From positions 620,001 to 684,000 of the forward strand of contig NC_061472.1 in NCBI RefSeq assembly GCF_022581195.2: a stretch of DNA of 64,000 nt, in the 5' to 3' direction. Shown here piece by piece: positions 28,001 to 40,000 of the stretch. The notes beneath the pieces are model-generated. The model did not search any database and was not told the DNA's origin. It saw only the letters and a program-made list of their open reading frames with translations. The DNA is from Helicoverpa zea (Eukaryota; Arthropoda; Insecta; Lepidoptera; Noctuidae). A program made the translations under genes and the position numbers. Each line of letters begins with the position of its first letter. Positions within the stretch are counted from its first letter, which is position 1.

Positions 28001-31000
28001 ATTATTCAATATTTCTCTGAGATCTGAAGGATCGGACTGAATTGATTTATAAAAATAGTAAAAAAAAATTGCATGCATTCAACTCAAAGAACTAATACTA
28101 CATAACTTCAATATCTTTGGGGATCAGGATATTCTTTCTATATTGTACACACAGTTTAATAAATACAATAATTAATACATTATCTTTTTCTTTAGAAGAA
28201 CTTAATTGAACAATAAAACATATAATTAACTAAAATTAACATATGTCCCTAACATTTTGAGTGAAAAGGAGTGTCCTGTGAAATATAATCTACTGTCTGT
28301 ATTACCACAATCTGCATCGTTTTTTTTTTCTAAATTATCCAAAAATTTAACAAACTTACAACACACGTTTAAAGAAAATGTATTTGTAAAAATATAAAAC
28401 AATGCAAAACTTAAGATAATTTTAAACAAAAACAGTTCTGTTTAAAACAATTTTAAGTTAACTTTGTTTTATATTTAACCCAAATTCACAAACGTATAAA
28501 CGTTGTCATAAAGCTTGTGTACATTTTAAAATAAGTTAGAGTAACGGAACAAAATATTTAAATTGTTGTGCAATAGTGAAACACAAAATTGTATACTTAT
28601 ATTTCAACGATTCTTGTAAACATTATTTAAAAAACATTTCTATACACTGTAGAGAGAAATCCAGTAAAAGTAACGCAAGTTTACATATACTGTCATTATA
28701 TTGATATTGTCATAAATATTTCGATGCTGTTCAGGTTGAGCAATCCGGATTTCAAATTAACATTTGTTACGAATGGATGAAGAAACTTGTACTAGTGCAC
28801 GTGACTGTACCTACCCACATCAGTGACACAGGATGACGGGAATAAGTACATATGTAGATTTGAAGACTTCAATAAATAATTTGAATTGAATAAAAACATT
28901 TTACAAGATTAATTTAAAATATACAAATTTTTAAAATATTGTTTGTCAAATAAATAAATAAAAATATCTTGAATTGATCTCTTCTAAAATCCCTAGTCTT
29001 CTATTTTCCAGTATTTACTCTGAAATGTGCTTATTTAGCTAATAAATTGATGAAGCATAATTGAATGAACGTTGAAATAAATAACTCACCTAGTATACTT
29101 CTTATTATTTTATAAACTTAAATTAGCGGTCCTAAAAAAAAAACGACTTGAAACCTGAAAAGAAAATGATGTACCACGTCGTAGAAATACAATGAGACAA
29201 TAGACCCTATTACACCTATCACAAGCAACAGCACACATCCTTTAAAACAAAACATGAACTTTAGCGCAGTGGAAAAATCTCGTCTTTCGATTTATCGTGA
29301 CTGTAGAACTAAAATGTAGGTATTCCTGCATCCTAACATTCCTAATACAAATCTTGTTCCTTAAGAGACACTCATCTTCCGAGCCTTTTCCTAACTATGT
29401 TGGGGTCGGCTTCCAGTGTAACCGGATGCAGCTGAGTATCAGTGTTTTACAAGACATTCCTTTAGAGACATTATCACGACGAAAGCTCTGAAGAAAATGC
29501 AAACAACCTACTCTTTTGTTTCATCGATATTCATACATTTGTGTGTAGCGTGTAGTGATATTGTTATAAAGATACATAAACAGTATGTTAACAATTTTAC
29601 AAATAGGAAGATGAAGTGAATAAAATGAGAAGATTGTGAATGAAATGTATATGTGAATAGGTGTTGATAGTGTCAGTGAGAGTGACAATAAACTATGTCT
29701 CCAATACAGCGCAGGAAGTCTGATGGAAAAACCATTTGATTGCTAGATCTATAAAGGTCTTTTACTGGTACTTCAAAATATGGTTGTTTTGAACCAATAA
29801 TAAGAAAAAAGCCATTGGATTTTACTTAAAAGCGCCATGTTTTTACAGATTATACATAGGTACCTATTAAGTTTATTTAAGCTTTCAAAATCGGCAGACT
29901 TTGCCACAGTTGAAACTATAGGTTCAATGATGATGCCATAATTTAGAAAAAAGTGAGGGAACTTGACATGTGGCAGGTAGGTATTGCATATACCTATTTA
30001 TTTTACACGCAGTGAGAGAATACTTTATTGTGTATATTTGTGGTGTATGTGTTTTACGGAAATATACATAGTTATACAAAGTGTGTCAAACCTAATCACA
30101 CTAAAATAAATACTGTATTATACTAGCCTACACTAAAGGCACCAATTAACGAAAAAAAGTATTAAATAAAAATCATTTTTTTAACAAAGCAAATAGAATA
30201 AAGGTACGTTTTGGATTCTTGCTATCGACCGTTACCATGCCATAACCGTAGAACACCATTAATGAGTCGAAAATCCTTGTTTGTATTGACTATACAATAC
30301 AATAAAGGTATTTCCAATTGAAAACTAACAGCTGTCAGCGGCTCATAATACTCGTTGGTATATAATACTCGGTGGGTACCTTTATACTTTACTTCTGCTT
30401 TACATTTAATGTTGTAAATTATGAAAACTACACACGATTCCTGTGGATAAATCACTGCATGTATTAGATTTTACCATGAAGTATAATAAACAGATATAGG
30501 ATTTAATATGATTAGGTTTGACACACCCGATATACCTACTTATGAATAAATAATGCCGAATGATCGTAGATGTTGCAATAGGCACTGATAGGAAGAATGA
30601 AATTAATAAAAAATTGCGCTAACCAACCATTTCCATGCAATTAAATATTTTAGGAATGGAAGAGATGAGAAAGTATGCCAGAATTGAATTGTCTCATGCA
30701 GGAATATATACATATTTATATCTTGTATACGTATATAATTAGTATGTCAATGTAGAATTCATGTAAGTATGCTAATAATATTAACCTGTTGGTCAAACAG
30801 CTATGAAGAGAAGAGAAAGAGTCAAACTTTGCCTTTTTAATGTCCTCTTCAGCGAGTAAAGAGGCATTTGGAGTTAAACACTGATAAAGGATCTTGGAGA
30901 ATTGAAGATTTATCCGCTTGAGTTTATATAATGAACAGCTTACACCTTGCAAATGACACCATAACATTAGGAGAGTCGGAAATTAACTAGCCGAACTATT

Positions 31001-34000
31001 TAGCAGAATAAGTGTGAAAAGTAAGTTGACGATTGTAGACAGAAAATAAGCTAACAATAAAAAATAAGCTAACATTTTGTGTACTAATCGAGCACTAATG
31101 AGTGAGAAGAGCAAAAATGACAAAATCCGCGGTTAAGCGACTCGAGAAGCTATGACGAAAGAGGCATTAATAGCAGATCTAAATCAGACTTTTCTTCCCG
31201 ATATTCCCTCATACACCTGGCACCTGGACGGAAGAAGACCTGATGCGCTGTAAAAGAATCTTCTTTATTGTTCATCCTGACAATACATCTACTTCCTACC
31301 TTTGGAAAAAGAAAGGAGTATGTGATGGGATTAAAGACTAGGTTCATTCCAATGATCACAGTGAGGACAATCGTTTGTCAAATATTAGTAAAAGATGAGT
31401 CTAAAAAAAGAATTGAACATAGAAACTTCACCTTGAACCTGCTTCCAAATAAAACAAATAGATAATAAAAAAAAATGGACACTTCCCATGTGAACCACAG
31501 ATGATCTTGTTAGTCTTTAATTCATTAATTCATTCATTCAAATAAACGATACGAAGGAATTAATGGGTTAATGACCACCAAATACAGTTGCCGTGTCCAG
31601 TCCTATGTCACTGTAAACCCTCCCCGGAACATGTTTGACATTCCGGGCAGGTTGGGCACTCGGAACTCGTCACGGCAGCGGTTGGCAGCGACAGAGCGTC
31701 GGCATCGGGCGCTGCGCGTGAGAGCGTGGTACTTCCCCGGTCGAGCCTGCCCCGAATGTGCTGTGACAAGTACCAGTGCTTAACACAGCGTGGCTCTACC
31801 ACTAAAATAGGTATAATGCCATATAGATACACAAAGATAAATTCACTGCCTCAAAAAGGACACGAATAAGAAGAGGCTGGATGGTATGACGGCTGACAGA
31901 GAGAAATGGAAGCGAAAATCGTACTACGAGGACCCCAAACACCTAATTGGGAACAGGGCAAAAAAGGCATATACGTAGACGTAGGATAAGACGTACAGTA
32001 AAGCCTGGACCGAATTGAAACCACTCGAAGATGAAACTTGTTTTGGATCTACGTCAAAACCTATGCTTATGTTGTCCGCATATGTGGACAAGGTAAAGAC
32101 GACAAACCAACATGTTTGAGGATGACCAATCAGATCCCTAATTATCATAACTGACTTTGAATCTACAACAGAAAACCCAAGCATGCCATTTGCTTCCGTG
32201 GACAAAATAAACAGGTGACAAACGTGATAAGTGACCAATCAGATCAGCCACTCATGAGTGGCTGATGGCTTATCACCTGTAACCCTCCCCGGAACATGTA
32301 TGATATTCCGGGCAGGTTGGGCATCGGAACTCGTCACGGCAGCGGTTGGCAGCGACAGAGCGTCGGCATCGGGCGCTGCGCGTGAGAGCGTGGTACTTCC
32401 CCGGTCGAGCCTGCCCCGAGTGTGCTGTGACAAGTACCAGTGCTTAGCACAGCGTGGCTCTCCCACTTTAATAGGTGTAATGTCATCTAGACAGAAAAAG
32501 ATAGATTGACTGCTTCAAACAAAACCCGAATAAGAAGAAGCTGGATGGTTTGGCGGTTGACAGAGAGAAATGGAAGCGAAAAACATATGGCACCTACCCC
32601 AAATACTTGGGAACAGGGCAGGAAAAGGAAGAATGTCATATACATAGACGTAAGGTAAGACATATAGCAAATCCTGGACTGGATTGAAACCAATCGAAGA
32701 TAAAACTTGATTTGGATAACGTCAAAACATATGCGTGTATAAGATAAAGATGACAAACAAGTATATAAGTAACAGGTTCTATCACCCAATCATCGAGTGG
32801 CTGATGGCTTGTCACCTGTAACCCTCCCCGGAACATGTTGGATATTCCGGGCAGGTTGGGCATCGGAACTCGTCACGGCAGCGGTTGGCAGCGACAGAGC
32901 GTCGGCATCGGGCGCTGCGCGTGAGAGCGTGGTACTTCCCCGGTCGAGCCTGCCCCGAGTGTGCTGTGACAAGTACCAGTGCTTAGCACAGCGTGGCTCT
33001 CCCACTATAGTGGTATACGTATGTCGGCGTCGCCGTAGAGTATGCGTCTATATTGTTCTGTTTTTATTTATGGCAATCCGTGTCGATGTCAATGTCGACG
33101 ATTCTGGTATGACGTCTGACATAGAGAAATAGGAGCAAAAAACTTACTGCGAGAACCCCAAATACCTAACTTGGGAACAGGGCAGGAAGAACAAGAATGT
33201 CATATACATAGACGTAGGATAAGACAGCAAATACTAGACCGAATAGGGGCTACCGTTTTTTGTATCACCAGATGGCACAACTGTAGCGTGAGGTCTTAAA
33301 CTACGGCAATCAAAGTTCGTATTATGAGCGCCAAAACTTATCTACATCAGATGATTATATTAAATCATATTTAATACAATAGAACTATAGTGTGAACGTA
33401 TTGGCGATGCCACAGTGTTGCGCTGTGCCGTTTTGCTCGAAAAAGAAAGGCAGACATAAGTTTCCGAAAGATAAAAGTGTGTCAAAGCAGTGACATTTAT
33501 AGATCCGTAATCTGTATTTGCCATAATTAAAGTATTGTTAAATATTCGCAATATTAATTTAATTAGAAATATAAACCCGCCCGCGTAAAAAATAGTGACA
33601 TTTGACATTTCGAAGACCTCGCGCTACACAAGCGCCTCTAGCGGCGATTCCATACGCGGTAGCCCTCATTTAAACCATTCAAAGATAAAACTTGATTTCG
33701 ATCTACGTCAAAACCGATGCTTATGTCGTCCACTTGTGTGGACAAGTAAAGATGACAAACAAGCTTATAAGTAACAAGTTCTATCACCCACTTATTGAGT
33801 ATCTGGTGGCTTGTCACCTGTAACCCTCCCCGGAACATATTGGATATTCCGGGCAGGTTGGGCACTCGGAACTCGTCACGGCAGCGGTTGGCAGCGACAG
33901 AGAGTCTGAGAGATGGTATGACGGCTGACAGAGAGAAGTGCAAGCGAAAAACATACTGCGAGGACCCTAAATACCTAGCCTGGGAACAAGGCAGGAAAAG

Positions 34001-37000
34001 GAAGAATGTCATACAGGGTGTGTCGTTCCTAATCACATTAAATCTTATCACATATACTTTATGAAATTCTACCGCAAATTGTAAAAAAAAAACCTAATCC
34101 ATTCAGTGGTTTAGCCACAGGAGTCATTTTTCGTTTTTAAAATTTACAACATCATGTATAAAGCAGAGATAAAGGTAGGAGTATCGAATGTTTTGCATAG
34201 TTGACAGCTGTCAGTTTCAAGAGAGAATTTCAGTTATAATGACTGACTCTTATATGGTGTTCTAATTTTTGCGCATTTTTAATGGGAGAAGGTGCTGATT
34301 CCTGACATACAGGTTATTTCCTAGTTTGGGTTTCAGAGGCTTCATATGTTTTTTGTAACCTCATATTATGTCAATAAAGAATTTATTTATTATTTATATT
34401 TTTTGCGCATTTTTATTCTATTTACTTTGTTCGAAAAAAAAACATTTTTTTATTTTTGCGTATTTTTCTTTTTTCTTTGTGTTAATCGGCATATATTAAC
34501 CAGTATATTAACGCATTTGGTTTAAACAATGGTTGTGAACGACACATCCGATATACATAGACTTAAGATAAGACAAGGCTGTAGCAAATCCTGGACCGGA
34601 TTGAAACCAATCGAAGATAAAACTTGTCTGGATCTACGCCAAAACCTATGCTTATGTCGTCCGCTTATGTGGACAAGGTAAAGACGACAAACAAGCATGT
34701 TGAGCATGACCGATCAGATCCCTAATTATCATAACTGACTTTGAATCTACAAAAGAAAACCCAAGCTTGCCAATTGCTTCCGTGGACAAAATAAACAGGT
34801 GACAAACGTGATAAGTGACCAATCAGATCAGCCACTCATGAGTGGCTGATGGCTTGTCACCTGAAACCCTCCCCGGAACATGTATGATATTCCGGGCAGG
34901 TTGGGCACTCGGAACTCGTCACGGCAGCGGTTGGCAGCGACAGAGCGTCGGCATCGGGCGCTGCGCGTGAGAGCGTGGTACTTCCCCGGTCGAGCCTGCC
35001 CCGAGTGTGCTGTGACAAGTACCAGTGCTTAGCACAGCGTGGCTCTCCCACTTTAATAGGTGTAATGTCATGTAGACAGAAAAAGATAGATTGACTGCTT
35101 CAAACAAAACCCGAATAAGAAGAGGCTGGATGGTTTGGCGGTTGACAGAGAGAAATGGAAGCGAAAAACATATGGCACCGACCCCAAATACTTGGGAACA
35201 GGGCAGGAAAAGGAAGAATGTCATATACATAGACGTAAGGTAAGACATATAGCAAATCCTGGACTGGATTGAAACCAATCGAAGATAAAACTTGATTTGG
35301 ATAACGTCAAAACATATGCGTGTACAAGATAAAGATGACAAACAAGTATATAAGTAACAGGTTCTATCACCCAATCATCGAGTGGCTGATGGCTTGTCAC
35401 CTGTAACCCTCCCCGGAACATGTTGGATATTCCGGGCAGGTTGGGCACTCGGAACTCGTCACGGCAGCGGTTAGCAGCGACAGAGCGTCGGCATCGGGCG
35501 CTGCGCGTGAGAGCGTGGTACTTCCCCGGTCGAGCCTGCCCCGAGTGTGCTGTGACAAGTACCAGTGCTTAGCACAGCGTGGCTCTCCCACTATAATAAG
35601 TTTTATGTCATATAGACACAAAAAGATAAATTGACTGCTTCATACAAGAAACGAATAAGAAGAGACTGGATGGTATGTTGGCTGACAGAGAGCAATACCT
35701 GGTTTGGAAACAGGGCCGGAGAAGAAGAATGTCATTAAGACATAGGGTACGTTGTATAACAAACTAACTTCAGCCCGTGATTTCGCCCGCGTACCGGGAT
35801 AACTGCTTCCCGTAGCCGGATAGTATCAAGAACCATCCTACTTCCTTCCCTCCCCTCTCATTTCCAGCTTAAACAATTCTGTCATTCGTGAGATATAAGT
35901 AGTGTAAATAACACGATTTAATTTATATACTGGAATATTTTTTTTAAAGTGCGCAAATTTTGTCATATTGTAGTTAAACAAGATTTAAAGATACGTTTAC
36001 TTTTACTTTTATGTTTAAGTACATTAAAAAAAAAGTTATCTATAGTAAAAAAATGTTTATTTGAATTGATTATATGGTCATTACGGCGAAGCGACCGGTC
36101 AGCGCGATTACGTCATACTTCGTAATTATTTAAGGTACCTTTTGGAAGGAAGGTGGCGACTACCAATTGCCGACCTCCCGTGCAGCGACTACATGGATCT
36201 CGCTCGAAAGATTTTAGAGCGGAAAAAAAACGAATAATGCAGATATGTTCTGTTTCTGATTCTGAACCACACATTTTTTTGCGCACTGTGTAAAAAATAT
36301 CCTGTATATAAAATCTTGGCACGTATAGAAACAACTCAAAGATTGGACCCCTACACCAATATGTTATTGTCGTAAGACCAGAAGCGCCTAATTATCGTTA
36401 CTGACTTACAACAGAAAATCCGAGCTTGCCATTTGCTTCCGTGGACAAAATAAACAGGTGACAAACGTGATAAGTGACCAATCAGATCAGCCACTCATGA
36501 GTGGCTGATGGCTTATCACCTGTAACCCTCCCCGGAACATGTATGATATTCCGGGCAGGTTGGGCACTCGGAACTCGTCACGGCAGCGGTTGGCAGCGAC
36601 AGAGCGTCGGCATCGGGCGCTGCGCGTGAGAGCGTGGTACTTCCCCGGTCGAGCCTGCCCCGAGTGTGCTGTGACAAGTACCAGTGCTTAGCACAGCGTG
36701 GCTCTCCCACTTTAATAGGTAAAATGTCATATAGACTTATACTACAAAGACTGTCGTAATTATGAATGTGGAAGGAAGAAAAGGTAGAGCTAGACCGAGA
36801 AAAAGAAGGATTAACTAAAAGAGGACACGAATAAGAAGAGAGTGGATGTTAGTATTGCGGTTGACAGATAAATATTAGCGAAGAATAAACTGCGCCGACC
36901 ACAAATAACTTGGGAATAGGGCAAGAATAAAAAGAGGAATTTCACATAGACATAGGGTAAGTGGCATAGCAAATTCTGGCACGAATTGAATCACTCGAAA

Positions 37001-40000
37001 ATAGAACCCCTAAACAAAGGACTATGTCGCAGTCGTTAAACTAGAAGACCCTGGTCATCATCTTGTTTGGATATTATAATACAAAACTTAGGCTTATGTC
37101 GTCTGCTTATGTGGTTTGTGAAAAATGGTGACAAGTAACAAAATCACGTCATAAGTGACCAATCCGTAGACCCAAGGACAGATTGGCTAATAACCCTCCC
37201 CGGAACATGTTGGATATTCCGGGCAGGTTGGGCACTCGGAACTCGTCACGGCAGCGGTTGGCAGCGACAGAGCGTCGGCATCGGGCGCTGCGCGTGAGAG
37301 CGTGGTACTTCCCCGGTCGAGCCTGCCCCGAGTGTGCTGTGACAAGTACCAGTGAAAGAAAGAAAGAAAGAAAGAAAAACCATTTTATTTAACACACAAA
37401 AGACGCAGAAAACAAAACACACAAATACAAACAAATATAACAATGGACAAAACAAACAGTGAAACAAAAAAGAAAAGCGCTGCAGCTGCGTCACTTATGC
37501 GTGAAAAGGGGCAACGCTCAGCATAATGCTGTGTCTCGCACACGCAGGCACGAGACAACAGCGCTGGTTTTCAGCGCTGACCCACCACATGACTTGCCTC
37601 GGGACTATACAATCAAGACGCCGTTTCGGCACGAATCCAGTAAATTAATAAATATATATATATATATATATAATTAGTAAAATAACAGAAAAGTAGTAAA
37701 AGTTAATAGTAACAATGAATACAAAACAAACCATAGACAAAACAAAACACAATACGAGAATATCAAGAAAAGACATAGACAAAAACTTGTGAAAGACAGT
37801 GCTTAGCACAGCGTGGCTCTACCACTATAAATCGTGTTTAGTACAGGATGGTTAGTCATATAGACATGGGTACACTTAAAGCGTATGCTTCAAATGATAA
37901 AAAGCTTGGTAGGTATAGTCATCAATATCCCATGGATTGTAACTTGGAATGTATGTAGTTACATATAACGAGAAGTGACAAAGTATTAAGATACTTTAAA
38001 TAAAATAAAAAATACCTATAGTAAATGAGTAAAGGATAATATTTTGATCCCACTTTTGATGACATAAATGATCATTGTCATACATTGAGAACTTGGTATC
38101 TTCACATTAAGACAGAGTCAAAAAACGTATTTTTAATAAACACGCAATTGGTCATTAGTTAAATGAAGCCGCAAAATAATTAAGATTTAATATTTCACGT
38201 ATCAAATAGCTCAAAGAATATTTTTATCAAATGTAATTTATCCATATATGTCAGACTCAGGTCGTATCCAACAGGTATCTGTGGAAATTCAAGGGGGAGG
38301 CCTATGTTCAGCAGTGGACGTCCTATGGCTGAGATGATGATGATGATGTCAGTAGTACTAACTTGTTAGTCTTGGCGGGCTCCTCCCAGTGCGTGTGCAT
38401 GTGCGCGGGCGACTTGTGGTGCAGCTTGGGCTTGGCGCGGTCCAGCGGCAGCGGGCTGCTGCCGCGCTCGCCGCCGCTGCCCGCGCTGCCCGGCGCCGGG
38501 CCCGGCTCGTGCTCCGTCTTTAGAGACGGCTGGCTCAGGTCTGGGGAGAAGGAGGGTATATTAGGTCCATACTATAAAAAAAATGGCTGTCAAAAAATGG
38601 CATCCTTGGCAGTCGTTATGGGTAGTTAGAAGCCAGTAATTCTGACGCCAGTCTAACTAAGGGCTATAGGCTGCCTGGGTAACTGGGTTGAGATCAAATA
38701 GGCAGTCGCTCATTGTAAAACACTGGTACTCAGCTGAATCCGGTTAGACTGGAAGCCGACCCCAATACAGTTGGGAAAAGGCTCGGGGGATGAGATGATG
38801 ATGAGTATATACCTACCTCTAGCTCTAGCGGAGTGCGGCATGACGATCATGGGCGGGATGCGCTTGCACTGGTGGTACTGCGCCTCCACCGTGTTCAGCA
38901 CCACGCGCACCAGTGACTGCACCATCGCACATACGCTGCCTGCGCCGTAGTGGTACTGCAACATGGCCGATATGTCACTGGGATACCCAGTGGCGGCCCT
39001 AGGGGTGTGCGAACTGTGCCCTCGCACAGGGCCTCGCGCTTGGGGGGGCCTCGCGCTACAACCCACAACTGGCTCTCGATCCAGTCACGGATTTTTTTTA
39101 TTTTTGCTTAATTCCGAGTTTAATTTGAGAGTCCTTAAATAAACAATTTAAAAAAATTCGCGCTCGCTACGCTCGCGGCTGTTCACTTGACAGTACCTTT
39201 CCTTCTAAATACCCTTTAAATAACCTTTCTTTCCTGCTAAAATGTTTTGTAATATCTTTTACTCGTAAACCCAACTTTCTAAGCTACCAATATAAATTAA
39301 ACAATATGGAACTAAAAAGAATTCAAGCTATGAGAGATTTAGGTGTAACATTTGACTCGAAATTGCTTTTCGACGCGCATATTGACAATATCATAAAAAA
39401 AGCTACTAAAGCCCTTGGCTTTATTTTGAGACTTTCAGCTGATTTTAGAAATATAAAAACATTTAAAATACTTTATTGTACGTTTGTCCGCAGCCACTTG
39501 GAGTACGCTTCACAAATATGGAACCCAAACTATAGCATATACATTGATAGGATTGAGCGTGTACAGAAACGTTTCCTTCGATTTTTACAATTTAAGACAC
39601 GTAAATACTCTTCCAATTATATTGTCAGGTGTAAAAGGTTTCATATGTTACCTTTACACGAGCGTAGGCGTATAGCTGATATAACTACTCTCTTTAAAAT
39701 AGCTAATGGTGAGATGGATTGTCCGGAGCTTCTCAGTAAATTAGGACTGGTAACACACACTGCACTGTTAAGGAACCCCCGCCTCCTTCATGTCCCACGG
39801 GTTAATACAACATACAGGCAAAATTCATTTATGTTAAGAGCAACCAAATCTTTCAATGTAATCTCGCGTGATGTTGTTGACTTAGATTTGTTCAATACCA
39901 GTGTTGCTCTTCTTAAGCGTTGTCTAGTTAGTAATTTTTTTATTTAACTTTTTTTTTATAATCACAGGCAATACGAGTTGTTACTATTTTTCCAGAAACC

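Larger units (their letters stand above)
31600..37830. repeat. Array of eight copies of a GC-rich exon-like unit plus LINE remnants
   Basis: A block of about 185 bp beginning CCCTCCCCGGAACATGT and ending GCACAGCGTGGCTCT(A/C)CCAC recurs at 31616, 32278, 32818, 33822 (truncated), 34863, 35403, 36522 and 37192. Spacing is 540 bp inside two duplicated pairs and 665-1120 bp elsewhere. In minus orientation each block holds 149 nt bounded by ttgtcacag and ACAG|gtgaca. Between blocks the plus strand reads LDG(M/L)(T)[15 protein letters not shown] sequence resembling the C-terminal tail of RTE-type LINE ORFs. Probably transposon-derived, amplified locally. Confidence 0.75.
23342..38362 (-). other. Giant intron of unc79 between exons 26 and 27
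   Basis: About 15 kb with no convincing coding exon. Phases of exons 26 (two bases out) and 27 (one base in) join directly, so no exon is required. It is filled by AT-rich sequence and the mobile elements listed separately. The stretch 27.7-29.3 kb shows nothing recognisable. Confidence 0.8.

Noticed and set aside
31571..35621. Repeated 60-150 residue ORFs in the intronic array
   Set aside because: Copies are interrupted by differing frameshifts and stops. They are readings of a repeat, not a gene family.
38363..38629. Plus-strand ORF rich in Ser/Pro/Gly
   Set aside because: Antisense shadow of GC-rich exon 26; the minus frame fits unc79 phases and neighbours.
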